A DNA stretch of 64,000 nt from Acidobacteriota bacterium. Lineage in GTDB: Bacteria; Acidobacteriota; Terriglobia; UBA7540. Location: positions 1-64,000 of the forward strand of contig CADDZC010000008.1 of the NCBI GenBank assembly GCA_902812365.1. The letters run 5' to 3'. Below, one piece after another: positions 36,326-45,348 of the stretch; the first letter of the stretch is position 1; every line of letters starts with the position of its first letter. The notes beneath the pieces are model-generated. The model saw nothing but the letters and a program-made list of their open reading frames with translations, was not told where the DNA came from and searched no databases. The position numbers were made by a program, and so were the translations under genes.

Positions 36326-37570
36326 TCACCACTTCGCTGTTTGAGCAACAAAGTTCACGATTCGCTTCGCCTGCGCTGCATCAATCCGCCTGTGCATCGG
36401 AAGGTTGATCACCTCTCTGCCCGCTCGCTCGCCCTCGGGGCAATTTCCCGGGTGATAACCAAAGGCCGCGCTGTTCGATTCTCTCGGATGAATGGGATGA
36501 TTAAACCATTCGCCGATCTCGACGTGCCGGCGGCGCGCTTCCGCCAGGACTTCATCCTTATTGGCCACGCGAATCGGGTAGCGCACGAGGACAGAGTCAG
36601 AATAATCCGGGTCGCAAAAGTTCGGGATGCCGGCTCGCTGCAATTCCTCATCGTAGACTTTTCTGAGTCTCCTGGTGTGAGCTTCCCATCGCTTATCGGC
36701 CAAGCGGCGCTTCAAAAGCCACTCCTGAAAGGCCGACATTCGCTTGGCGAAATCACACGGCATTTCCCCTTGAAGTTCGCGATCGGACACGGTTCCATCC
36801 ACAAGACCTCTTCGCGTTACCCAACGGTAAGGCCGGACGAGGGCCCAGTAGAGCGACGGGCGGAACGTCAACTCTTTGAGTACGACTTGGGCAGCCAGCA
36901 AGCTGCTTTCGAGAACGGAAGGGGCGGCGCATTCCCGGGAGTGGAAGGCTTTTACCCCGTCCAACAACGACGGGTTATTCACCGTGACCCACCCTCCGAG
37001 GCCGGTCGAGATTGGCTTGGACCATTGCGAACTGAAGAACGTCGCATCGCCGCCGTCGCCCACAGTGTGCCATTGACCGTCCGCGTCGCGATACTTCGTA
37101 GCCGGGGCATGAGCGCAATCTTCAATAACCATGATGCCTTCGCTCTTCGCCCACGACACAATCCGGGCAACATCCGCAGCGATACCAAAGGTGTGCTGAA
37201 GGACCAGAGCCTTCGCGAGGCGCTTAGTCTTTCGGGCCCAGGTCTGTTGAAATGTTTCTAGCGAGCAGTTATAAGTGGCCGGGTCAATGTCAACATAGAA
37301 GGCCGACGCCCCAGAATGAACCACCGCGGCGGGCACCATCGCACAGGTGTATCCGGGAACCAGCACGCCGTCACCCGGGCCAACACCGGCCGCCTTCAAA
37401 ATGGCGAACAGCCCGACCCGCCCTTTCCAAAAGGTGAAAGTGGGAGGCTCCGCGTCCGCCGCTCGATCGACCCCATTGGCAGGAGCTCTGGCAGATGAAA
37501 CGGTCATAATATCCTGTAACTCTGCAGACTGAACCCCGTTCGTGTGGCCTGTGCTATCCGCTCGCCCCAT
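36326..37570 (-). CDS. DegT/DnrJ/EryC1-type aminotransferase (paralog)
   Basis: PLP-dependent aminotransferase of 414 residues, similar throughout to the protein at 33958-35160: FWKGRVGLFAILK, VLVPGYTCAMVPAAV, LVLQHTFGIAADV, MVIEDCAHAPATK and FFSSQWSKPISTGLGGWV with the presumed PLP Lys. It also ends with INLPMHRRI. The first 40 residues are extra relative to the fold start. The gene begins three bases after the deacetylase stop. The two aminotransferases bracket the FemAB gene, which suggests two amino sugars or a heterodimer. Confidence 0.88.
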   Translation of the reverse strand: MGRADSTGHTNGVQSAELQDIMTVSSARAPANGVDRAADAEPPTFTFWKGRVGLFAILKAAGVGPGDGVLVPGYTCAMVPAAVVHSGASAFYVDIDPATYNCSLETFQQTWARKTKRLAKALVLQHTFGIAADVARIVSWAKSEGIMVIEDCAHAPATKYRDADGQWHTVGDGGDATFFSSQWSKPISTGLGGWVTVNNPSLLDGVKAFHSRECAAPSVLESSLLAAQVVLKELTFRPSLYWALVRPYRWVTRRGLVDGTVSDRELQGEMPCDFAKRMSAFQEWLLKRRLADKRWEAHTRRLRKVYDEELQRAGIPNFCDPDYSDSVLVRYPIRVANKDEVLAEARRRHVEIGEWFNHPIHPRESNSAAFGYHPGNCPEGERAGREVINLPMHRRIDAAQAKRIVNFVAQTAKW

Positions 37571-37573
37571 ACA

Positions 37574-38464
37574 TCAAAGCCCTATCTGGTCTGACTCCGC
37601 TTGAGCGCTGTTTGTGACGAGGACGTCCGGTAACATCCCTGACTGGGCCACGAAATCACGAAATGACACCATTTCAAAATCAGCCAGCAGTTGCCGGAGT
37701 TTAGCTTCCGTCGTCTTAAGATTCACATATGTCTTGAACTTTCTTCCCAGACCCATAGGCAGGTGCGGCTGCAAGGGATCGATCTCACGGGGGTGAATGT
37801 AAAACACGACCGGCCGCCCCTCGCTTAGAACTCTACAGGTCATCCGCCGAATGAAGGACAATGGAAACAGCCTCAGATAGCCACCGCCGGAAAAACAGAC
37901 CCTTTTGCCAAAAATCGTAGTCACAGAAATTGGAAACTCGGTCAGCCATCCCGCCGCGGTATGAATGCGATAGGGAGACAGATGAGGCGTCGCGAGGCCT
38001 CCGTGCGCCCGGCGCGCCGGAAAAACCGACGAGTCATAACGATACCCCGCCTCGGCAAGCCGCTCGAAAAACCACGGAGTGGCTTCGGTGACTGAAAAGC
38101 CCGAGCCGCGATAACCTTGCACGGCGTTACCGGTAATATCCTCCAGAATCGCCCTGGAGGCTTTCGCGTCAGCCAGGAACTCGTCCGGTGTCATCTCGTA
38201 TACGAGACGGTGCTCCAAACCGTGAGAGGCCACCTCGTGACCGCGCTCCTGAGCCTCCCGCACCAGGTGGGGAAACCGTCTTGCAATCCAGCCCAGAAAG
38301 AAACACGTCGCCGAGACGCCGGCTCCGCTGAACAGATCGAGCAGTCTTCGAAAGTTTCCTTCGACGCGGGACGGCAAAGCTGTCCATTGGTCAATTCCCG
38401 GGGCGGTTCGCAAGTTTAGGATGTGGAACCAGTCTTCGACATCAACCGAAAGAATGCACTTCAT
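37574..38464 (-). CDS. Polysaccharide deacetylase, XrtA-system (DUF3473) type
   Basis: NodB-fold deacetylase of 296 residues. MKCILSVDVEDWFH at the N-terminus, CFFLGWIARRFP, HEVASHGLEHRLVYEM (metal His pair), GYRGSGFSV and the C-terminal VFYIHPREIDP match the deacetylases that accompany exosortase A. The product would remove N-acetyl groups from the polysaccharide. The ATG at 38464 begins the family-conserved sequence; 18 extra residues upstream are not needed. It has no signal peptide, usual for this type. Confidence 0.93.
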   Translation of the reverse strand: MKCILSVDVEDWFHILNLRTAPGIDQWTALPSRVEGNFRRLLDLFSGAGVSATCFFLGWIARRFPHLVREAQERGHEVASHGLEHRLVYEMTPDEFLADAKASRAILEDITGNAVQGYRGSGFSVTEATPWFFERLAEAGYRYDSSVFPARRAHGGLATPHLSPYRIHTAAGWLTEFPISVTTIFGKRVCFSGGGYLRLFPLSFIRRMTCRVLSEGRPVVFYIHPREIDPLQPHLPMGLGRKFKTYVNLKTTEAKLRQLLADFEMVSFRDFVAQSGMLPDVLVTNSAQAESDQIGL

Positions 38465-38528
38465 ACAGCGTTTCCCATCAGCGAGACTCTCGATGATCGA
38501 TCGCGCCCAAACCATCATCCATCAAGCT

Positions 38529-39689
38529 CTAACATGTGCCGCTAAACCGCCCCCGGGTCAGGGTTGGGGTGTTCCAAATCGCAAACTGACGTCCTCGGCA
38601 GGCGTCGACGACCCCCGCCAGCGTCGCGATGCTTCCCAAAATTGTGTAAAACGGCACGGAAAAAAGCGGGCCTACATCGCGATTCCAGGCGGAGAAAACC
38701 CAGCCTACTAAGGCGGATCCATAAAAAACAATTTGCAGGATCACCACGGTCGCCATAGCAAGACGACCCGCCAACGCCACGCTCGAAATGGCAATCAAAA
38801 GGAGCGGAATCAAAGTCAGCCACCGGAGAAATTTCCTGGAGACAAACTGCCATCTCCGGATTCCGCGCAGCGCCTCGCCGAGCCTCAACATGCCTAGCAT
38901 GCCCTGAGCCGAGATTCGCCGCCGCTGCGCAAAAGATTCTTTAGCCGACAGCGTGTCGGCCTCGTACACCACGGCGGCGGGATCATGTCGCACCCAGTAA
39001 TCCTTCTGGCCGATCCGGAGAGGAAGCTCGAGGTCGTTCGCGAGTTCCGGCGTCAGCGAAGTAAAGGCCGAGGAACGGATGCAAAAGATCGCGCCGTCAC
39101 AAACCAAAACGGACCCGATGGCGCTTTCCAGACGTTTGATCAGCGATTCGTAACCTCCATAAACGCCGCCTCCGCTTTCAATCACGGATCGTGAATTTTC
39201 CGCCAAAGAGTGCGTGTCGCCCGTGACGCACCCAACCCTCGGATCGGCAAAATGACGAACAACCTTCCGAAGGCAAGTCGGACCGATATGCGTGTTCGCA
39301 TCGGTGAAGAGGAGCAGCTCCCCTCGAGCGGACTGCGCGAGCCGGTTCAGAACCGCGTTCTTCCCGGCTCGGCTCTCCAGCCGAATCAGAGTGACTCTCG
39401 GATTCGAGATGCCGCTGACGATTTCATCCGTACGGTCCTCCGAGGCATCGGAGCCCACCAGCACCTCCAGCTTTTCCGGAGGATAATCCCATTCAAGAGT
39501 TTCCCTCACCTTCCATCCGATATCTTTTTCTTCATTGCGCGCTGCGATCAGCACCGACACGCTGGGGAAAAAACTCTCATCAACCGTCGGTTTCACGGGC
39601 CGGATTCGGCCGAGCAGCCACAGAATCGCCGGATATCCGACGTAAACGTAAACCAGCCACGTTATGCCAACCCAAAAAAGCCAGATCAA
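38529..39689 (-). CDS. Processive-type glycosyltransferase family 2, membrane bound
   Basis: Protein of 386 residues with an N-terminal membrane helix, a GT-A domain and three or four C-terminal helices, like hyaluronan/cellulose synthase-type GT2 enzymes. Motifs: VSVLIAARNEEKDI, LVGSDASEDRTDEIV, LLLFTDANTHI (DxN/D metal site), ELANDLELPLRIG and AQRRRISAQG in place of QxxRW. It would polymerise or transfer on the cytoplasmic membrane face. It is the first gene of a minus-strand run after a 600-base gap that contains a repeated inverted motif. Confidence 0.9.
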   Translation of the reverse strand: MIWLFWVGITWLVYVYVGYPAILWLLGRIRPVKPTVDESFFPSVSVLIAARNEEKDIGWKVRETLEWDYPPEKLEVLVGSDASEDRTDEIVSGISNPRVTLIRLESRAGKNAVLNRLAQSARGELLLFTDANTHIGPTCLRKVVRHFADPRVGCVTGDTHSLAENSRSVIESGGGVYGGYESLIKRLESAIGSVLVCDGAIFCIRSSAFTSLTPELANDLELPLRIGQKDYWVRHDPAAVVYEADTLSAKESFAQRRRISAQGMLGMLRLGEALRGIRRWQFVSRKFLRWLTLIPLLLIAISSVALAGRLAMATVVILQIVFYGSALVGWVFSAWNRDVGPLFSVPFYTILGSIATLAGVVDACRGRQFAIWNTPTLTRGRFSGTC

Positions 39690-40292
39690 TGCGCCCCTCG
39701 TGTGAATAGCAAGATGCTAATTTTCCGCACTACCGCAAGCTTCTGCTGAGCTCGACCCCAAATAGTCACTTCCGGCGTTACGGCCGGGCACTGGCAGCAG
39801 TACCGTGACCGTCGCCGACGCCCCAACAGCTGGTCCGAAGCCAGCGGATGCATGGCGGGTCGCCGGCAACCTTAGGTTCCCCAAACCGTTTCCTGCCGGC
39901 ACCGCCCCCCTTTCAGCAACCACGGTCCGATAAAGCTCTCCAAATTGTCTACCAAGGAGGGTCAAACCTTTCATAGGCTCATGAAAACATAAGGTGTTCG
40001 CTCGCTCCCGTCGCGGCGGCTTCTGCCACTGTCGCCATCCGTTGGTTGTTGGCGCGAGTGACCGCTACCGCGCAACCGTACTACGGGGAGAGGGCAACTT
40101 TCAATGGAACGAAAGGGCAAAAACCATTGCCCTAAAGTACCCTAAGCGCGGCGGCGAGTCCCGTCAGGCTATTGCTGCGAGGCGTTCGGCGGCCTCGCGC
40201 CCGGCGGAAATCAGGCTGGACCTTCCGCGAATGACTTTCCAGGGAGAAGACGGCCCATCCACTCTCTCTCGCGACCAGGCCGGGTCCGTGCG
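39690..40292. other. Long non-coding gap upstream of the GT2 gene
   Basis: About 600 bases with no convincing gene; a minus-strand open frame at 39717-39974 has no ribosome binding site and no family resemblance. The only clear structure is the repeated GGGCAA/TTGCCC element at 40091-40133. The length suggests a leader or enhancer region for the downstream operon. Confidence 0.55.
40091..40133 (-). promoter_or_regulatory. Three-part GGGCAA/TTGCCC element, candidate operator
   Basis: On the plus strand AGGGCAA occurs at 40091-40097 and again at 40114-40120, followed after six bases by its inverse TTGCCCT at 40127-40133. The 23-base step between the first two half-sites is the same as in the element at 45516-45558. 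It lies about 400-445 bases upstream of the GT2 start at 39689 and just downstream of the deacetylase gene. It could be an activator or repressor site; a transcript hairpin is the alternative. Confidence 0.45.
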
Positions 40293-41021
40293 TCAACGAG
40301 TGCGGGGCGGGAGAAAATCATGAACGGAGACGAATTTGAACCCTCGCCGGTAAACTTCCTCAATGATGGCGGGCAACGCCGCCACCGTTTTTGCGTGAAT
40401 TACCTCCCCAGGCTCGCAGGCTCCGCATCCGTCATGCAGCAAGATTACCGAGCCGTCCCGCAGATTGGCAACGGTTTTCGCGGCAATGTCCTCGGCCGTG
40501 TTCTTCTCGACCCAATCGAAACCGGTATCCGACCACTGGACAGACCACATCCCCTGCTCACGTAAAACTGAAAAAAGCCCGAACCATCGCACACCGTAAG
40601 GGGAGCGGAACACCTTCGGCCGAACTCCGGTCACCCGCTCGATGGCCTCCTGGGTGCGGTCGATTTCCCAGGCAATTCGCTTGCGGCTCTTCAGGCGCAG
40701 GCAGGGGTGGCTGTAGGTGTGATTGCCCAGGGCATGCCCTTCTCTGTGGATTCGGGCCACGATATTCGGGAACCGCTCAACCAGTTTTCCGTTGACAAAA
40801 AAAGTGGCCTGAATCCCGTGCGCCTTTAAAATGTCCAGAATCTGCTCGGTGCAAGGAGGTGTCGGACCATCGTCGAACGTCAGCGCAACTCGCTTAGCTC
40901 CCGCCGCCCCCCTCACCAGCGACGGCCCGAGAAGCTGCGAATCGTGCACCCAACAAGCATAGTAGACAGCCGCCGCCACACCCACCATACAGCCCATCAG
41001 CGCCAGGAGTATCCAATGCAT
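40293..41021 (-). CDS. Polysaccharide deacetylase (NodB domain), membrane anchored
   Basis: Carbohydrate esterase family 4 type enzyme of 242 residues. An N-terminal membrane helix (WILLALMGCMVGVAAAVYYA) precedes the NodB domain with VALTFDDGPTPP (catalytic Asp and metal Asp), GNHTYSHP (metal His pair), FRSPYGVRW and VILLHDGCG. All five catalytic motifs are intact. It would deacetylate polysaccharide or peptidoglycan in the periplasm. It is distinct from the XrtA-type deacetylase at 37574-38464. Confidence 0.93.
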   Translation of the reverse strand: MHWILLALMGCMVGVAAAVYYACWVHDSQLLGPSLVRGAAGAKRVALTFDDGPTPPCTEQILDILKAHGIQATFFVNGKLVERFPNIVARIHREGHALGNHTYSHPCLRLKSRKRIAWEIDRTQEAIERVTGVRPKVFRSPYGVRWFGLFSVLREQGMWSVQWSDTGFDWVEKNTAEDIAAKTVANLRDGSVILLHDGCGACEPGEVIHAKTVAALPAIIEEVYRRGFKFVSVHDFLPPRTR

Positions 41022-41190
41022 CTTCGGTTCCTTCGTCCAACGCTACGGAATCAATACCCCCAAGCGCCGCGGACCTGCGCCGCCTTGCCGATCCCGGTGC
41101 CGGCGGTTCCGATTGGTGAACCGTTATGGGCTCGGCAACTGGGGGGATGGCCGGAGCGGTAACGAGGGGAGCACAGCCCACCCTCGACGG

Positions 41191-41214
41191 GGCTTGCGTC
41201 CGGGGACGCGAGCC
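41191..41214 (-). terminator. GC-rich hairpin after the sugar transferase gene
   Basis: GGCTTGCGTCC and GGACGCGAGCC form an 11-base stem with one mismatch and a two-base loop. It lies 60-85 bases past the sugar transferase stop and before the deacetylase start, where transcription of the upstream operon might end. There is no T-run on the minus strand. Confidence 0.4.
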
Positions 41215-41275
41215 TGAAAGCATGGCTCAAGACTCTGCCCGCACCCATCTTGGCCGCGCCTGCCCATGCCCTCCC

Positions 41276-42667
41276 TTACCGCCCGCCTCGCCCCAAGAGC
41301 AGGATTTTCAGGGTTTGAAAAACAATCAGAAGGTCGAGCCCGACCGAGAGGTGCTTGATGTAAAACAAGTCGTAGGCTAGCTTATCGGCGTTATCGTGTA
41401 GGCTATCACAGTAGCCTCTGTGCACTTGCGCCCAGCCGGTGGCGCCCGGCTTTACGACCCAGCGCTGGGAGTAAAAAGGAATCTTCTCCACGCATTCCCG
41501 CTCCTGCACCGGAACAAACGGCCGCGGCCCCACGAACGACATGTCGCCGTGCAGAATATTGTAGAACTGCGGAAGCTCGTCCAGCCGGGTGCGGCGCAGC
41601 CAGCGCCCGACTCGCGTACATCGCTCGTCGTTGGCTTGGGCCGGCCGCAGGCTTTCGTCTCGGTCAGCCCCGTCGTACATGGAACGAAACTTGTAGAGGG
41701 TGAAGGGCTTGCCATCCTTGCCGATCCGCGTCTGACGAAAAATAATTGGCCGGCCGGAATCGATCCAGATCGCCAGGGCGATCACCACCATAGCCGGCAG
41801 GCACAACACCAAGCCGATGGCCGACAGCAAGATGCCGCAGACCCGCTTGTAGACGATGATCGAGCGCGACACCCGGAAACCGGGCGAGAAGAGCAGCCAA
41901 CTCAGCCGCAGCGAATCAACCGGCACTTTCCCGGTGATGGCTTCGTAGACGTCGGCTCCATCCTGGACGAGGACGCCCCGTGTCTTGAGCTGGAGCAGCG
42001 CTTCAACGGGAAGATTACCTCGCCGGTCGGCCATGGTGATAATGACTCGCCTGATCTCGCGGGGATCGATGACGGCCGCCAAATCCTCGGCTCCGCCCAG
42101 GCGCCGCAGTCCGCCGGCGCGAGAATCGCCGTCAAGCCCATTCCCCAAATAACCTTTGAGGCGCACACCGATTTCCGGATGTTTTTCGATTTCCGCCGCC
42201 AAGGCGGTGGCCAGGGGGCCGTCTCCGAGCAGAACCGCGTGTTCGGCCAAGCGAACAGATCGGCTCAACGCAAAGAACAGTCGGCGCGTGCCGGTGAGGA
42301 ACAGGCCGGCCAGCACTACGCCCAACAGCGACACCCGAGCGTCCAGCCCCACCGCCGGATAGGTGTAATAGAGAAACGCCAGTATGAGACAGACGGTGCC
42401 GAGCACCTGCACCAGCCGGGTGACTACTTCGCGCGGGTTCGTCAGCACCAGCGAGTCGTACAGATCGTAGTAGTACATGCACAGCAGGCAGATGGCGCAA
42501 GCCAGCGCAATTTTGAGGACGCCATTGCCATATTGCAGAATGATCGGCGTGCGGTTTCCCAATCCCGCGTAAGTGGCCGTGATGAGAGCCAGAAAGATCA
42601 GCGACGCTTCTGACAAGGCCAGCAAAAGCGTGCGGTTCGGAAAATAAACATTAAACACCCGCGTCAT
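41276..42667 (-). CDS. Initiating sugar transferase, XrtA/PEP-CTERM-system type
   Basis: Polyisoprenyl-phosphate sugar-1-phosphate transferase of 463 residues that starts the repeat unit on undecaprenyl phosphate. Four or five N-terminal membrane helices are followed by a CoA-binding-like domain (HAVLLGDGPLATALAAEI) and a catalytic domain with one membrane helix, IFRQTRIGKDGKPFTLYKFRSM, RRTRLDELPQFYNIL, MSFVGPRPFVPVQ and KPGATGWAQV. This architecture matches the sugar transferases found with exosortase A. The start overlaps the kinase stop in ATGA, so CpsD and this protein are coupled. Confidence 0.95.
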   Translation of the reverse strand: MTRVFNVYFPNRTLLLALSEASLIFLALITATYAGLGNRTPIILQYGNGVLKIALACAICLLCMYYYDLYDSLVLTNPREVVTRLVQVLGTVCLILAFLYYTYPAVGLDARVSLLGVVLAGLFLTGTRRLFFALSRSVRLAEHAVLLGDGPLATALAAEIEKHPEIGVRLKGYLGNGLDGDSRAGGLRRLGGAEDLAAVIDPREIRRVIITMADRRGNLPVEALLQLKTRGVLVQDGADVYEAITGKVPVDSLRLSWLLFSPGFRVSRSIIVYKRVCGILLSAIGLVLCLPAMVVIALAIWIDSGRPIIFRQTRIGKDGKPFTLYKFRSMYDGADRDESLRPAQANDERCTRVGRWLRRTRLDELPQFYNILHGDMSFVGPRPFVPVQERECVEKIPFYSQRWVVKPGATGWAQVHRGYCDSLHDNADKLAYDLFYIKHLSVGLDLLIVFQTLKILLLGRGGR

Positions 42668-43548
42668 TGGTCCTCACCTCCCGACTCGGGAAGCAAGCGC
42701 GTCAGTTCGTTCTTATCCGGTAACTTCTGCTCATAGGAGCGGTAGTAGTACCGGTCATGCCGCAAATCCTCGCTGGCATTCCAAACCATCCCCGCAATGT
42801 CAATCCCCTCAAGCCCGGCCAGCGTCCGACGCAGAATGTCCCGCGGCGTGTACCCCGGCCGCACCACCAGCAAAACCGTATCGGTCAGAACTCCGAGGGA
42901 ATGAGCATCGGCAAAAGGAACCAGAGGCGGCGAATCAAAGATGATCCAGTCGAAGGCAGGGGTCATTCGCTGGATCAGTTCCCGCATCCGCGCGCTCTGC
43001 AGCAACTCGAACGGATTGCCGGAAGATTTTCCCGCCCCGAGGTAGTGCAAGCCGAGCGGCTCCACGCGACATAACGCTTTCTCGAGCTCGATCCGGCCCT
43101 CCAGAAACTCGCCCATGCCCGGCCGCGCGCCGAGGCCCAGGACTTCGCTGATTCCCGGCTGCCGCAGGTCGGCGTCAACCAAGGCCACGCGGGCAAACGA
43201 ACGGGCCAAGCTGACCGCGAGATTCACAGCCGTAACCGTTTTACCCTCTTTCGGAATGCAACTCGTCACCGTCACTCGGCTCAAGGCGCGTCGTCGTCGC
43301 ATCTGGTTGAGCCGGTAACACAGGAGACGGAATTTTTCGGCTCCTAAATCGTGGTTTGACCCGCAACTGACGATTCGCCCTTCCGGGCGAACCCGGCAGG
43401 AGACGGTTTCCACCCCTTCGAAGCCCCTGGCTCGAACTTCCGGGGTTTGCGGTTCGAGCGGACCCGGCCGACGTTCGGGAGGATTCGCCAGGCCGGCATC
43501 CCCTCCACTTTCCAGGGATCGGCGAAGCGCCTCGAATATCCGACTCAT
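42664..43548 (-). CDS. CpsD/CapB-type tyrosine autokinase
   Basis: Bacterial tyrosine kinase of 294 residues controlling polysaccharide chain length together with the Wzz protein. Walker A is SCIPKEGKT (residues 96-104), Walker A' is VALVDADLRQP, and Walker B is WIIFDSPPLVP. AEKFRLLCYRL before the P-loop is the subunit-contact motif. The C-terminus holds a tyrosine cluster (RYYYRSY), the expected autophosphorylation site. It lacks a membrane domain, which is encoded separately by the upstream gene. It fits the XrtA-associated subtype. Confidence 0.94.
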   Translation of the reverse strand: MSRIFEALRRSLESGGDAGLANPPERRPGPLEPQTPEVRARGFEGVETVSCRVRPEGRIVSCGSNHDLGAEKFRLLCYRLNQMRRRRALSRVTVTSCIPKEGKTVTAVNLAVSLARSFARVALVDADLRQPGISEVLGLGARPGMGEFLEGRIELEKALCRVEPLGLHYLGAGKSSGNPFELLQSARMRELIQRMTPAFDWIIFDSPPLVPFADAHSLGVLTDTVLLVVRPGYTPRDILRRTLAGLEGIDIAGMVWNASEDLRHDRYYYRSYEQKLPDKNELTRLLPESGGEDQ

Positions 43549-43635
43549 GCAAACCCCTTCCCTCGCAACCGGCTCGTCTCTGAAAGCTGATGCCGCGAAA
43601 TACCGTTCTTGGCGGCGATTGGCACCGCCAACCCT

Positions 43636-45309
43636 TTATCGGAGCGGAACGGAACTGATCGCCCCCAGGTAAACCGCCGCGCCCACAGAAGCCACCACTG
43701 CCACGCTGACGGCGGCCACTTCCAGGCTTCGACGCCACCTTTGCCACTTCTGTTCCCGCGGTGTGCGCAGATTCGGAATCCGCGCCAAAATGGCCACCCG
43801 GGTTGATTCAATTTCCCGTTCGCTGCGTAAGGTTTGGTCGCGAAATTCGCGCACCAGCATGAGTCCAATTCCCACGCACAGGCCCGAACCCCAGCCGAGC
43901 AGAATGATTTCAAGCGGATTCGGCTCGTCCGGCTTTTCCGGCAGGCTGGCAGGGTCGAGAATGCGAAACTGTTCGCCTTGCTGACGTTCTTCGAGATTGG
44001 TCGCCAGTTCCGACTGCAACTTCTTCTTCAGCAGCGACTGGTAGTACTCCTGCGCGTTCTGATAGGCCCGAGTGACTTCCGCCAGTTGCTGCTCCCGAAC
44101 CGGAGTCAGATTCAGGTGCGATTGGACGTCGTGAATCCGAGCGCGCAGCGTGTTGATCTCCTTTTGCCGGTCCTCCATTTCCAGGCTGATGGCTTTGAGT
44201 CGACTGTTGACCTCCACCAGCGCCTGATCTTCCGCCACGGTGGAGGCTGCGACGGTGGTCGTGCCTTTCGTGTGCGGCGGGGCCGGGCTCTGGCCCGCCG
44301 CACCTCCGGCGTTCGCCTGACCGCCCGCACCCGGCGGCGGTCCAGCCTCGAGCTTGCGCGTCAAAGCTTCCCACTGGGCGATCTTCTCTCTCGTTCGGAT
44401 CACATCCGGGTATTGCGGCGTGTAAACAGCTTCCAGGTCCGCCAAGTGCCGGCGCAACTCGCTGAGCGTCGCCTCGGCGGCCGCGAGAGGGCTGACCCGG
44501 GAGCCAGCCGCCGCCAAGCCCATGGTCTTTTGCACCGCCTGATATTCGTTTCGAAGCGATTCCAAGTAGACCTTTTGCTGTTCCGCGCGACTCAACGCGT
44601 CGGTCGAAGAGTTGAGTTGGGCTTCCAGGCTGCTCAGAATCTGCAGGTTGCTTTGCTCCTGTTCCGGAAGCTCTCCGAGATAGCGCATCTTATATTCTCG
44701 TTGGCGCTGTTCCTGGGCCGCCAGGTCTTTGGCGGCCTGCTCGAGCTGACTCTCCAAAAACGTCGTCGTGCCAACCGAGGCTTGGGTGCGCGACTGCAAA
44801 TTCTCTTCGATAAACAGCGACGTCAACTCGTTGGTAATCTGCTGTGCCACGTGAGGGTTACGGGCCGCGTAAGAAATCCGAAAGGCCGTTAGCTCCCCCG
44901 GCTTCCCCGGCGCCTCGACCGGCTCGATGCGAATATCGCGGCGCATCTTATCAACGACATCTTCCATGATCTCGTGGGCGCGTTCCGACGGATACAGGTT
45001 AAACTGTTCGATTAATCGCTGCAGCCGAGTGCGGCTCAAAATCTGCTGGGTCATACTTTGCAGGCGATCTTGCAAGTCCGACACCACGTTGGGCGTCACG
45101 TATTGCTCGGGAACCCGTTGATGGACGACCAAGACCAGGGCTTCCGACCGGAACACGTACGGCCAGCGACGTGCCGCCGCAAACCCCAGCCAGCCGCAAA
45201 GAAATAGCGGTACCAGGAGCCACCAGCGCTGGCGGGCAATCGCCTGCCAATAATCCTGGGCAGTGAATCGACCTGCAGGGGTTTCTTCGAGAAACTCTTC
45301 GTCCACCAT
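43636..45309 (-). CDS. Polysaccharide chain-length determinant (Wzz/GNVR)
   Basis: Inner-membrane polysaccharide co-polymerase of about 557 residues. One membrane helix near the N-terminus (WLLVPLFLCGWLGFAAA) is followed by a Wzz domain (FRSEALVLVVHQRVPEQYV), long coiled coils (roughly residues 180-280 and 370-440), the GNVR-type ASLPEKPDEPNPLEI, and a C-terminal helix; another hydrophobic stretch follows near the end. A Gly/Ala/Pro linker lies between the coiled coils. The ATG at 45309 is preceded by AAGGA at good distance; the frame is open to 45348. With CpsD it sets polymer length. Confidence 0.92.
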   Translation of the reverse strand: MVDEEFLEETPAGRFTAQDYWQAIARQRWWLLVPLFLCGWLGFAAARRWPYVFRSEALVLVVHQRVPEQYVTPNVVSDLQDRLQSMTQQILSRTRLQRLIEQFNLYPSERAHEIMEDVVDKMRRDIRIEPVEAPGKPGELTAFRISYAARNPHVAQQITNELTSLFIEENLQSRTQASVGTTTFLESQLEQAAKDLAAQEQRQREYKMRYLGELPEQEQSNLQILSSLEAQLNSSTDALSRAEQQKVYLESLRNEYQAVQKTMGLAAAGSRVSPLAAAEATLSELRRHLADLEAVYTPQYPDVIRTREKIAQWEALTRKLEAGPPPGAGGQANAGGAAGQSPAPPHTKGTTTVAASTVAEDQALVEVNSRLKAISLEMEDRQKEINTLRARIHDVQSHLNLTPVREQQLAEVTRAYQNAQEYYQSLLKKKLQSELATNLEERQQGEQFRILDPASLPEKPDEPNPLEIILLGWGSGLCVGIGLMLVREFRDQTLRSEREIESTRVAILARIPNLRTPREQKWQRWRRSLEVAAVSVAVVASVGAAVYLGAISSVPLR

Positions 45310-45348
45310 CGCCATCCTTAAGGCCTTTTGTGCCTCAGGCCCCATCAC

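Noticed and set aside
39717-39974. Small minus-strand gene
   Set aside because: No ribosome binding site, no recognisable family, composition like a random open frame.
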